Source: Thozetella sp. PMI_491
Lineage: Eukaryota; Ascomycota; Sordariomycetes; Chaetosphaeriales; Chaetosphaeriaceae
DNA: 64,000 bases
NCBI GenBank assembly: GCA_021432635.1
Contig: MU270051.1
Location: 1-64,000 of the forward strand
Reading direction: 5' to 3'
In this document: one piece after another, positions 45,541-56,900 of the stretch
Position numbering within the stretch: the first letter of the stretch is position 1
Layout: every line of letters starts with the position of its first letter
Notes under the pieces: model-generated
Databases searched by the model: none
What the model was told of the DNA's origin: nothing
The model's input: the letters and a program-made list of their open reading frames with translations, nothing else
Position numbers and translations under genes: made by a program

Positions 45541-48500
45541 ATGGCCGCCGCCAAGATGGACGGAACTGCCTTGGCTAAGAGGATCCGGGACGGCCTTCAC
45601 GCAGAAATTGCGGAGAAGCAGAAGACAAACCCCCGCTACCAACCTTGCCTGAAGATCGTCCAAGGTACGTACTTGGACGCACGGGAGCCCACGAGGACAG
45701 ATAATCTCCTCCCAAGCAAGCATGGTGACGAGGATCATATTGCGTCCAAGAAAAGCTAACACAGTCTACAGTCGCGGACCGATCCGATTCCTGTAAAGCT
45801 ACCCCGCCACCCTTATGACCTCCTCATACCCAACCCCACCCCCCCTTCCAAACCGCTCAAGTCTGGATGCAATGATACGAGCTGGGGAACTAACAGTTGG
45901 ACGGTAGCCACATATGTGCGCATGAAGTTGAAGGCCGCCGAGGAGGTATGAAGAAAGCTTGTCCCATCCATCCCCGCACCCCTCTCGTGCCTGCCACGTA
46001 CTAAGCTTCGTTTCTCCTTTCCTCCCGGCGCAGGCTGGCATCCAGTGCGACTTGGTCAAATTTGAAGAGACTATCACCGAAGCTGAGCTTATTGCTCGCA
46101 TTCATCTGCTAAACAACGACCCGAGCGTCCACGGCATCCTCGTGCAGCTCCCCCTGCCCAAAGATATCGACGAGTACGCGGTGACATCTGCGGTAGCCGA
46201 TGAGAAGGATGTCGACGGATTCGGTACCACAAACATCGGCGAGCTCGCTAAGCGCGGCGGGCGCCCTCTGTTTACTCCGTGTACACCCAAGGGCATCATG
46301 ACTCTGCTGGAAGACGCGGGTGTCGATCTCAAGGGCAAGAACGCTGTCGTGGTTGGCCGTAGCGACATTGTCGGGAGTCCCGTGAGCTACCTCTTAAAGA
46401 ATGCCGATGCCACCGTTACCGTCTGCCACTCCAAAACTGCCGACCTACAAGCGCATCTTAAGACCGCAGACGTTGTTGTGGCAGCGATCGGCCAGCCGGC
46501 TTTCATCAAAGGTGAGTGGCTCAAGAAGGGCACGGTCGTGATTGACGTGGGCACCAACTACGTCCCGGATTCGACCAAAAAGTCTGGCCAGCGCCTCGTT
46601 GGAGACGTCGACTTCGAGTCAGCCTCCCAGGTGGCCGCGTTCATTACGCCAGTCCCCGGTGGTGTCGGTCCCATGACCGTGGCCATGCTGTTGCAGAACG
46701 TGGTTGAGGCTGCCACCCAGTACTTCGAGCGCCAGAAACGGAGGCACATTGTACCTCTGCCGCTGAAGCTGCTCGAGCCAGTGCCTTCTGACATTGAGGT
46801 CTCGAGGGCGCAGGTGCCCAAGCAGATCACGCGCCTGGCTACCGAGGTTGGCATATCCCCCTGGGAGCTGGAGCCGTACGGCTCCTACAAGGCCAAGGTC
46901 GACCTCAGCCTGCTTAAGCGGCTCGACCACCGACGCAACGGACGCTATGTTGTCGTCACTGGCATCACCCCCACGCCACTTGGCGAGGGCAAGTCGACCA
47001 CAACCATGGGCCTAGCTCAGGCCCTTGGCGCCCACGTCGGCCGCGTCACCTTCGCCAACGTCCGACAGCCCAGCCAGGGCCCTACCTTTGGCATCAAGGG
47101 CGGGGCGGCTGGCGGCGGCTACAGCCAGGTCATTCCGATGGACGAGTTCAACCTACATCTCACCGGAGACATCCATGCAATTACCGCCGCGAACAACCTC
47201 CTTGCCGCGGCCATCGAGACCCGCATGTTCCACGAGAGCACGCAGAAGGATGGGCCCCTCTACAGACGACTTGTGCCTGCAAAAAATGGCAAGAGAGAGT
47301 TCGCTCCTGTCATGTTTCGCAGGCTGAAGAAGCTGGGCATTGAGAAGACCAACCCGGACGATCTCACCGAGGACGAAATACGCCGGTTTGCCCGCCTGGA
47401 CATTGACCCCGACACCATCACCTGGAGGCGTGTCCTCGACGTCAACGACCGGCACCTACGAGGGATCAAGGTGGGCATCGCTCCGACCGAAAAGGGCCAC
47501 AGCCGGGATACGGGCTTCGACATTTCGGTAGCAAGCGAATGCATGGCGATCCTGGCGTTGAGTACTAGCCTAGATGACCTCCGCGAACGACTGGGAAGAA
47601 TGGTTGTGGCCTCGTCCCGAGGCGGAGACCCCGTCACCTGCGACGATATTGGCGCGGGCGGTGCATTGACCGCGCTGATGAAGGATGCCATCAAGCCAAA
47701 TCTGATGCAGAGCTTAGAGGGCACCCCCGTCTTTGTGCACGCAGGGCCCTTTGCCAATATCAGCATCGGGAACAGCTCCATCTTAGCAGACAAGCTCGCA
47801 CTCAAGCTCGTAGGCACGGAGGCTGATGAGGACCATGCCGCCAAGAGCGGTTTCGTGGTCACCGAGGCCGGCTTCGACTTCACAATGGGCGGCGAGCGCT
47901 TCTTCAACATCAAGTGCCGAACATCCGGCCTCGTGCCCGACGTCGTCGTTGTTGTCGCCACGGTTCGCGCGCTCAAGGTCCACGGGGGCGGCCCAGCCAT
48001 CGCCCCAGGCGCCCCGCTGGACCCGGTCTACAAGCAGGAAAACGTCGAAGTCCTACGGGCCGGCTGCATCAATATGGCTAAGCACATAGCCAATGCCAAA
48101 TCGTACGGTGTCCCAGTTGTGGTCGCCATCAACAAGTTCTCCACAGACACCGCGGCCGAAATCGATGTCATCCGAGAGGAAGCCATTAAGGCTGGAGCCG
48201 AAGACGCCATTCTCTCAAATCACTGGGCCGAAGGCGGGAAGGGTGCAGTCGGGCTCGCCGAGGCCGTCATCGCGGCGTCGGAGAAGCCCAAGAATTTCCG
48301 TCTCCTCTACGACCTCGAGGGCAGCGTCCAGGATCGCATTGAGAAGATCGCACGAGAGATGTACGGGGCCGAAAAGGTTGAATTCAGCGATCTAGCAAGG
48401 AACAAGGTCGACACATATACGCGCCAGGGCTTCGGAAACCTACCCATCTGTGTGGCCAAGACGCAGTACTCACTCAGCCACGACCCGGATCTCAAGGGGG

Positions 48501-48670
48501 CGCCGACCGGCTTCACAGTGCCTATCAGGGATGTTCGCATGGCGGCCGGTGCAGGGTATCTGTACGCCCTCGCCGCCGACATCCAAACTATCCCTGGATT
48601 GCCGACCGCGCCGGGCTACCTAAATGTCGACGTCGATACCGAAACCGGGGAGATTCAGGGCTTGTTCTAA
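45541..48670 (+). CDS. ADE3: C1-tetrahydrofolate synthase, trifunctional (5,10-methylene-THF dehydrogenase / cyclohydrolase / 10-formyl-THF synthetase), 4 exons
   Basis: Interconverts one-carbon units on tetrahydrofolate for purine, thymidylate and methionine synthesis, with NADP(H). Exons 45541-45664, 45772-45792, 45908-45945 and 46034-48670, 939 aa, the family length. Exons 2 and 3 are only 21 and 38 bp but restore [20 protein letters not shown] with the active-site YVxxK motif. The dehydrogenase/cyclohydrolase domain (1 to about 300) shows [37 protein letters not shown] and [14 protein letters not shown]. The synthetase domain (about 320-939) shows the P-loop [40 protein letters not shown] and the ends of the family fold. 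I start at ATG 45541 (CACAATGGCC). The frame is open upstream to ATG 45097, adding 148 residues that begin MLRRTALHPSSRASAPVPGR and end RRAFSSSSS, which reads as a mitochondrial presequence. Confidence 0.93.
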
Positions 48671-49630
48671 ACTTAAGATGGCACAGCTCGGCTGGGGAGA
48701 CTCCCGGTTAGAGGCCCCGATCGCCTTGTTCTAGTTAGCTTTTTCTGTTTCTTTGTTTTTAGAGGGCCTTCGCTCCGCTCAGAAGCAAGATTTTTTGACG
48801 CGTCAAAGGCCCGACAATCTGTGTAGAACTGCCTCTACGCTGTGGGGGCGCCGGAATTGGAAATAGTGATAGGGGCTTGGACTCAACGTCAAGGGCATAG
48901 CATGGAGTAGGGGAAGGGGGAACATGTTTTAACACATGGCGCAGATTTGCCTATGGCCGGATTCTTGAGATGGGCTGCTACGAGGCACATGTTCTTCTTT
49001 GCATCTCAAATGCCTACGTATTCTTCTTTCCCCTTGGGTTCCCTTATCGTTGGTACGCTTCACCGCCCGGATATAGATAAATAACTTCTTGCACTCGATC
49101 AGGCGAAAGAGGGACAATCATATTCAAGAAATTACAAGAAGCTCTTGAGAAGGAAGCATTAAGTCCACCGTCTATACGTAATCCACCATCGTATCCTCAT
49201 AAGAAAGTAACATGTAGTGATGAAGGCGTAAAAGTACAGAGAAGGAGGAATCCGTCGTTGCCAAATAGGGGGGGGGGGGAAGATGCAAAGAGCATGCAAG
49301 AATGCACGCACGTGAGTGCTGCCGTGTTGGAGCTGTTGTGCGCTACCCCGGGTGAGGGGGGGAAAGAGGAAACAAGAAGTAAAAATGAAAAAAAGAAGGG
49401 GGGGAAGAAGGAAAAGAAGGATGTCCAAGACGCGCACGCTCGCTCCAATGCTCGAATGCCCATACTCCTGCCCGTCCCAACAGCCGAGACAATCCAGGAA
49501 CCAACCTAACCCCCCAAATCCCATGTGTTTTCCATGATAGTAGCCGTCGATCTCGTTTTATCCCTTTCCTGATTATTACTTATTAAACCCAAGCTGGCCG
49601 GAACACCCGCGAATGAAGCCCTGCCAGCTT
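48671..49630. other. Convergent intergenic region
   Basis: This 960-bp spacer separates the 3' ends of C1-THF synthase and the zinc-finger regulator gene. It holds a G-run near 49268 and purine-rich sequence at 49360-49430. No gene seen. Confidence 0.4.
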
Positions 49631-52600
49631 CTAGAACCACTTCCAGTTAGCACCTTCTTCCAGTTTCTTCAACACACCGACCGCGTCAACATAGAGGCGG
49701 CTCTTGCCGCCGACGCAGTCCATTTCCAGTCGACGTCGTACCAAGCCCACAACGCCGGCGGCCTCGCGACGGCCCCGCACGCGAGCGACGTCCTCGACGC
49801 ACATGTCGGCGACGGCACGCAGCCAAGTGAGCGCATCCTCGTCGGCCAGGCTGCTGGTCGAGCTGCGCTGAGGACTGAGCTCACCGCTTCCGCCCGTGGC
49901 ACCGCGATCGCCGCCCGCGCGGGCCCTGTGGCTAAAGGCCCAGCAGATGAGGGCGCACACGTACATGCCCCAGTAGTCGCTGATGTCGTAACTCCATCTG
50001 CCGAGCCCGGGCCCACTCTGGACCGCCGTCCCCTCGCCCGCTCCCGAGGTACGGGTCCGGTTGAGGAAGGCTAGAATAGCTTTGGCGGCGTAGATGGTTG
50101 CCTTTGTGGCGTTCCTGCCCTTGGCACCGCTCCCGCCAGAAGGGCGCAGGTGCTGCTGTGGGCCGGGGTACTGCTGCTCGGCCCACACCTTGAGGCGCTT
50201 TTTGTGCTCGAGGAAGGAATTGGCAACGAGCACTTTTTGACTGAACACCCAAGAGTCCCCGCTCACCGCTAGCAGGTCGTGCAGCGGGGTGTGGTGCATG
50301 GCTAGGTATGTATAGGCCGGGGCGTAGCCGGTGAAGAGGGCTGCGATTCGCTCCTCGGCATCGGCAGCCACGGCGCCGCCAATCTGGTGACCTGGGTGGA
50401 ACTGGCTCCCAGAGTGCGGCGCATGGAGATCGAGCTCCGCCTGGGGCGGCAAGACAGGTAGCCGGAGCGTCTCCACCGCCAGGATGGCGGCGCAGTCAAA
50501 ATTGTTGTAGTTGTGCATGTCCTTGGGCGTAAGCAGCTCCGTCTGTGGGACAAAGGCTGGGCTGCCGGCGGTGGGATCCGCCTCGAGCATGGCGTTCCAC
50601 TGTTCGGCAGACGTGGCTTCCCATAGAGCCGAGCTCCGGCCGGTGAGCGGTATGGGAGGTGGCGCGGCGCCAGTGCCGCCAAGGCTGCATTCGTGGGCAC
50701 GCCGTTGCTGCTGCAGCAGCGAGGTATGGACGTCGACAACGAAGCAAGCCGTCAGCAAGCGACGACGCGCCTCGGCGTCCAGCCAAGCCTGCCAGCGCTC
50801 CTCCATGACGACATGCTGGTCAGGGTTGAGCACGGCAGGATCGAACATGGCCGGATTGTGGTACAAAGCCTGGGTCGAGGTATGTGGTAAGTATGACTGG
50901 CCGGTGACGGCGGCGCCGGGGGGCGCTCGGGGCGGGGGCTGGAAACGGGAACGAGGACGCGAACGAGGGTCGGGGGCGAATAGAGACGACCACTGCAGGC
51001 GCCTCTTCGGCCCGGACCGCGCAGAGGACAGAGGAAATCCATTAAGAGACGAGACATTATAGGAATAGTAAGAGGAAGGAAAAAGAGGAGGAGAAGTAGA
51101 GAAAGCAGCAGGCGGGGGGGGGAGAGCAAAGGCAGGGGGGAAGCTGCCGAACGGGCTGCCAGGCAAGACGCCAAAGGACTGGATGCCTGCTGCGTAAGGA
51201 GACGGAGAAGATGAGGTGGGAGTCGCGCAGTCGGACTCGGAAGAAGACGTAGAAATAGGAGACGAGGCGGGCGACCAGGCGGAGCTGGTGTCCTGGAGCA
51301 AAAGAGGGTTGTCCGAGCGCGATGACGATGCAAAGAACTGCGGAGAACTCACCCTCGAGTACAGCGATTCGAAAAGCTTCGAGGGCCGGGTGACCGCCTT
51401 GCGCCCGCGGAAGCGGGCGAAGTACTCGCACAGGAGGATGGCCTGCATGACCTGGAGGCTCCATTGGGGAATCTGCGCGCCGCCGTTAGTATCCGCTTCT
51501 TCTGTTCCGCCTCTGGCTGTCTCGTCTCCCTCCTCTTCCGCCCCGCCCCGGTGCCGCTCTAGCTAGCCCACTATGGGGGGGGGGGGGGGGGGCGGGGGCT
51601 CTCCTCCGGGGTAACTCACTCGCTTCGCCTCCTGCCAGGCGTATTCATGCAGCTGGTTGCCTTTGTTGCGGTCCTCCTTTCCCTCGAGATACTGGGTGGC
51701 TAAAGCAGCCATGGCGCAGCGAAGGACGTCCTCTGGAGCTGATTCAAAGGAAGGTCTGTGTACCACAGGGAACACGCGATGGACTCGAGCCCAGTACACC
51801 TCGAGATACTCGGGAATGGCGGCTCGCACCGGCCGTGGCAGCGGGATGGAGATAGTAGGTGCCGGGCCACCGCACGCGCTGAGCGACAGCTCCAGGGCAG
51901 TCAGGGCCGCGACACCGTCGCCACTGGCGCCGGGGCTCACGTGGCCTGGGAAAGCAGCGCCCCCTAGGCCGGCAAGGGCATCCATCCCGACAAGATCGTG
52001 GTGCTCCCCAGCTATCTCAACAGCCACCTCCTTCTGCCGGCCCAGGCCGGCAGCACCATCTAGCCGACTGGGAAGCGCCGGCGTGGGAGTAACTAGAGCA
52101 TCAGTCGTGTGAGAAGACGTGTTCGGAGGCGGGGTCGGACTACGAACAGAAGCAGCCGGGTTGCCAGGATGTCCCGAGTGAGGGCGGTATGCGCTCTCGG
52201 GCCCAGGGCCGAGCATTTGGTGGTGCGGGTCGGCCGACGGATAGCCGGTCATGGAGACGTCGAGCATATTGGCGAACGAGTGCGGTTGGGAGGTGGCAGT
52301 AAAATGCGCCGAAGGAGGAAAATGATTCACAAACAGCGGGGGTGACGTCGCGGCCACCATGACGTCGCTAGCACCAGAGAGCTCCCGGCTTGTTGCGCCT
52401 GGGTAGGGCGAGAGCAGCTGCGGAGGCCATTCCGGCTGTGGGGAGGGGCGCGATTGCACCCATTGGAACCGAGGACCGCGCGAGATGTCGGAGACCGGGG
52501 TTGAGTAGGTGCTATCCGAGGCCGATGACACGTAGGGCGAATTATCGTGTGGATACAGCTCCGGCGCATTATCCGGGATCTGTGGGCTTGGCCGCGAGAG

Positions 52601-53975
52601 GCCCTGCGTGACGACGAAGATGGATGGCGGCGTCGTTCTTGGCTGCTGATAAGGATCCAGGACGCTGGGGAAGCCAGGCCCAGGCATGGACGAAGGTCCT
52701 CGTGGGTGGATAACCGATACAGTCGGCGCCCTTGGAGACAAGGTGTAGCCAGAATAGTCCTGCGAGCCTGCAACCGGCGACCTGAACCCACCACTACCTC
52801 CGTTTATCTGATGGGGGGTTGGCGAGCTACCAAGTTGCGTGTACGGGCTAGCCTGGTTTGCTGCTGGATTTGGTGTTGAAGGTAGGTCCTGAACTCCGGG
52901 CTGCGATGGCGGCACTGCCCCTGTTCCTTGCCCGGACACGACGACAGAAGACGTCCCGTATCCGTCGTCGACCTGCATATGCGATTGGGAGGATGACGCT
53001 AGTGATGTGCGCCTGTCCTCATCCTCACCACTACTCCTCATCTTATCGCCCTCCTGCTCACTGAACTCAGGTTGTTAGATCTGGCCAGCGGAAAAGGGGA
53101 CAGGCTGATGCCACTGTGTGGACTCACTGTCTCTGCAAATGTCTGGTTAGGAGATCAGAACGATGGAACGCCCTATCACAGCCGGGATACCGGCACGGAA
53201 AACCCGGAGTCTGGTGGCTCAATTGATGACGTCTCAGGTGCTCAGCCCTCGTGAAAGTCTACATCCTTGGTGTTAGTACGGCTAGGTCGCGCTCGGTTGA
53301 GGACAAGGGGATGGGGGAAGAGGGCGGACTAGAAGAGACGGAGCTGGTAGGTATCATGGCGGCTACGCGCTCTCCTTCCTAACTCTCCCCTTTGGCCCAA
53401 CCCTCCTTGGACCTGAGGAGAAGGCGCACCTTGGGCGGCTTGCAGATGTCACATGTGTGAACTGGCATTCCCTTCTTCGCGCGACTGACGCGGCCGGTGA
53501 TGGGAGTGAGTTTGACTGGCATCTCGCCAACAGGCGGGGCCGGCATTGGCCTCATGGGGCTGTTAGACGGGTTCAGACTCCCACCCATGGACGACGAAGA
53601 GGCTGTCGACCCGTATCCTCCCTGCTCCATCGAGTCGTTACTGGCGGTGCTCCAGCGGCGGGCAGGACGATCTCGAGAGAACGTCAACGTTGACGATGGT
53701 GTGTTGGATAAGGAACCCCTGGGCGAAGGACCGCCGCGCCTCGGTCTATGGGAAGAAGGCACGGCTGGGCTGGGAATCCGGTGGTCGATGGTGTCGCCAG
53801 GGCTACTGACATGACTTGGGCGTGATGTAGTCGCGGCAGCCGGGAGTGATGGTTGTGGTAGAGGTCCTTGGTCCTGGTCAGGGTGGGCCGACACGGCTGG
53901 GTCCTGAGCCTTTTGAATGCCGCGGTAGTCGAGTTGATCGTCAACGGCGTCAATGATAAACTTAAGGCTGGCCAT
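49631..53975 (-). CDS. C2H2 zinc-finger transcription factor with fungal-specific regulatory domain (5 exons, or 4 if the last intron is retained)
   Basis: Exons in reading order: 53975-53430, 53258-53128, 53060-51620, 51472-51353 and 50869-49631, giving 1158 aa. The N-terminus MASLKFIIDAVDDQLDY is followed by Ser/Pro-rich sequence. Two C2H2 fingers come next, at about residues 175-235. Finger 1 is CDICKPPKTFTRAEHLRRHQ with 14 residues between the second Cys and first His (12 is usual) and is split by a 171-bp intron. Finger 2 is CRYPGCDRAFHRSDLLTRHL with normal spacing. A long Pro/Ser linker leads to the fungal-TF middle-homology region (YLEVYWARVHRVFPVVHRPS, CAMAALATQYLEGKEDRNKG, SLQVMQAILLCEYFARFRGR, WLDAEARRRLLTACFVVDVH). 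It ends LEEGANWKWF. The domain mix marks a nuclear pathway regulator; targets unknown. The 147-bp intron at 51473-51619 contains a run of 18 G. The last intron (50870-51352) is 483 bp and stop-free in frame. Confidence 0.85.
51575..51592 (+). repeat. G homopolymer (18) inside a transcription-factor intron
   Basis: Eighteen consecutive G on the given strand, that is C in the transcript, within the intron 51473-51619. It could lengthen the polypyrimidine tract of that intron and is likely to vary between strains. Confidence 0.8.
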
Positions 53976-56900
53976 GGCGTCCCTCGAATTGGAACTCGAG
54001 GAGGGGAAGGGGGGGGGAAAGGGGTGACAAAGTTAGTAATACACAGCCCAGCTTGACGCCTGTCGACAAATAAAGAGTACTAGAGGATGTAAAAAAAACA
54101 TGGACCCAAGGACACGAAGGGGGGCCCGGTGATAGTGGGACGGTACGGCGGTACACGCGCGGCTGCTACTCTACCCGCTGCACGGCGCGCGCCTTCGGGC
54201 TAAGTATGTATGTACTAGAAGCATGTACTTCTGGGCACGAAGGTAGTGTAGCATGGGGAGCAGGTCGCAGCAGGACAACCGGCACCGCTGCTCTCTGCCC
54301 GGGAGTGTGTGAGTGAGAACGGAAGATGGGGCAGTAGCAGAGGAGCCTCAGCCTTCTTGGAGTTGGGGGTTGGCCAAGGAGAAGAGAGGTGGAGGGCGGC
54401 GGCTCGACAGTGTCACACTGGCCCTGGCTGTCTGTGGAACTTGGATGGTGGGCGATGGACGGGAGTCATCTGGGCATCTGGGGTATGGTATGGTAGCCAA
54501 GGTACAGTACTCAGGTACCTAGCCTACATAGAGAATTGGGAAGGGAGGGGGAGGGAGGGCAACACAAGAGATGACGGCACGCGAGAGGCACTGCTATATT
54601 GAGATGACACCGGCTGTCCACAGGGCCGTCGCGAGGGGCGTAGGTGCGGGCCCAGAGGAAGCGCAGTGCAGAAACACAAAAAAAAGACCGGAAGCGGAGT
54701 GGCAGTCAGTGAGATGGAGGAGATCATCAGAGGTGTCTAGGAGTGACTTGCAGGGGGGCTTGGCGCCTAGTTGGGGAGGCTGTTGCAGGGTTTACGGGCC
54801 AGGGCCCTGGCCCCTGCCAGCTGTGGACAGGGATTGTCTCCGAAAGGGGGGTATGTGTGCTACGTACTTCGCAGGAGGGAGACAAGAGGAGGGGACTGGT
54901 GGATCTCTGAATTATCAAGAGATGCAGGGTACTTCAGTGGGTGACTTCGATTCGATGAGACATGGGTCGAGGGAGTGACATCTTTGTACTCTCGACTGTG
55001 TACAGTACCCGGGCGCTTGGGGGAGGGGGGAGGGGGGACGGGGGAGGCAAGCGCGTTGATGCGTGATGCGGTTGCAAGAGCGACCGCCTCGCCTCGCCTT
55101 CTCTTTTAGTCTCGCTTTGTATCCGATACGGCGCAGCAGGTATAGATAGGAAAGCACCGAGGGAGTACGTACTGTACGTACCATGGCGCGCCACTTTGAT
55201 ATTTGCCGTAGTTCTAGGCCACGACCACTGGAGGAGGAGACGCTCTGAGGCTAGGAGGCTTGCTGCTCGCTGCTTGCTGGTCGCGCTCCTCGGTCGGGTT
55301 CTTCACCCAGGCTGGAAACAAAAGTACATACAACGGGCTGGTAGGGGTACAGCAGGATGGAGCCCTTGTCGGCGCAGATCGCGAGCCAAGTGTGACGAGA
55401 CCGGGGCGGATGGAAATTTTGCCCTGTAGGAATTTGCCCTCGAGCCCTGCACCCGAGATAGGACGGGCGGCACATGGACCCGGGAACCGCCTCAAGGCCC
55501 TGTCCCCCAGCCCTATACCGTTTGACGAGGGCGGGAAAGACCCAGAGAACCCCAGCTGTACTACCATACTCAAATACTCCCAAGGTACTGCGGATAGGTA
55601 CTGCCCCCTGCCGCTTAGCACCGCAGTGGCACGGCCCAAAAGCCCAACTAACGGCTATGCGGTGCTGATGGTCTCTTTTGTTCCCTCCTCCCGTGTATTA
55701 TGACAAGGAAGGCTGATAGAAGTCATCAAACACGGCCAAAGAGGAGAGCGAAAACGATAACGGAAAAGGAGAGAAAGGAGGGGGAACCCTTGCGCGAGAC
55801 CAAGGCTGATGGTGAGTGGTAGGCCACTGTGAGGGAAGGTCTGTTGGTACCAGAGTTGTGCAGGGCCATCGACCCAACCGCGTCCCTGTTTCCTGCTGGT
55901 GGGGTAAGTCATCTCTCGCAAGAGACGAACGACCTTGCGTGAATGGGCCAGTTTTCTGGGGCCTGGGGGGAAGGGGGAATCGGAAGGGGAAGGGGGGGGG
56001 GTATCGTCTGATGGCATCACTGCTAAGAATCTGACAGCCATGGGGCGCAGCAACCGTAGGCATGCCCTGCCTGCATGAAGGACAGGGGGGGAGGGGGGAC
56101 GAAGAGACATGCCGCTCATTTGTTGTTAATTTTTTTTCTCCCACCGAAATGTCGGACGGCCGACGAGTGTGCGACCAACATTTCCATGCCCATCCAGCAG
56201 CAGCCTTATTACGGAGTAGTGGTACCCCAGAGGATGGAGGGATGCGCCCACCCGCGCGTTTGGACAGGCCCTGCATTACATGCGCAAGCATGTCAAGCTC
56301 GCAGCAGAGACACCGAGCCGTAGCACTGTAAATACAGTAAGGCTCCGTGCTCCCACAAAGCACCTCACTAGGCTTGGGTGCCTCCAGCGCCATGGCCACG
56401 TTGAGCCGCGGCGGGCAGCTTGATCTCGACGGGCGAGGTGGTAACGAACACGCAGCCGGGACGGGTCATGTATTTCGTCGGCGAGCCCGTCATCTGCCAA
56501 AGTGACGGTTCTGCAGGCGAACCGAAATGCTGGGAGAGCGGCACAACATGGACATAACCGCTACAGAAATCGAGCCCGCGCTGCACGGTTAATGTCTCTA
56601 GGTCGGCCCTGGGGGGAGGGGGGAAGGTTGGCCGAGGCCAAGGCTCTCTCGAGCAATCGCGCAAGTCTGCCTCGCCCACATGGGAAGCACGGGTGGTCAC
56701 GTCCGTGGCCGTTGAAGCAACCCAACACGGAGGCCAGCAAGCCCGTGCTAAACAGGGCCTTGGCCGCGGGAGCACGGGTGCAAGACGATCGACTCTGTAC
56801 CACTTCTCCCCACGCAGCACAGGCCCGCCTAGCAGGTGGGTTCCTGGCAGGCCCCGGTACTTTTTGGCTCAGCCCAAACCGATGAGGTCCGGGTCGCCCC

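Noticed and set aside
55655-56820. Minus-strand open frames of 150-233 codons in the right-hand desert
   Set aside because: Arg/Pro/Ser-rich translations without motifs, overlapping plus-strand frames, with G/C homopolymers inside.
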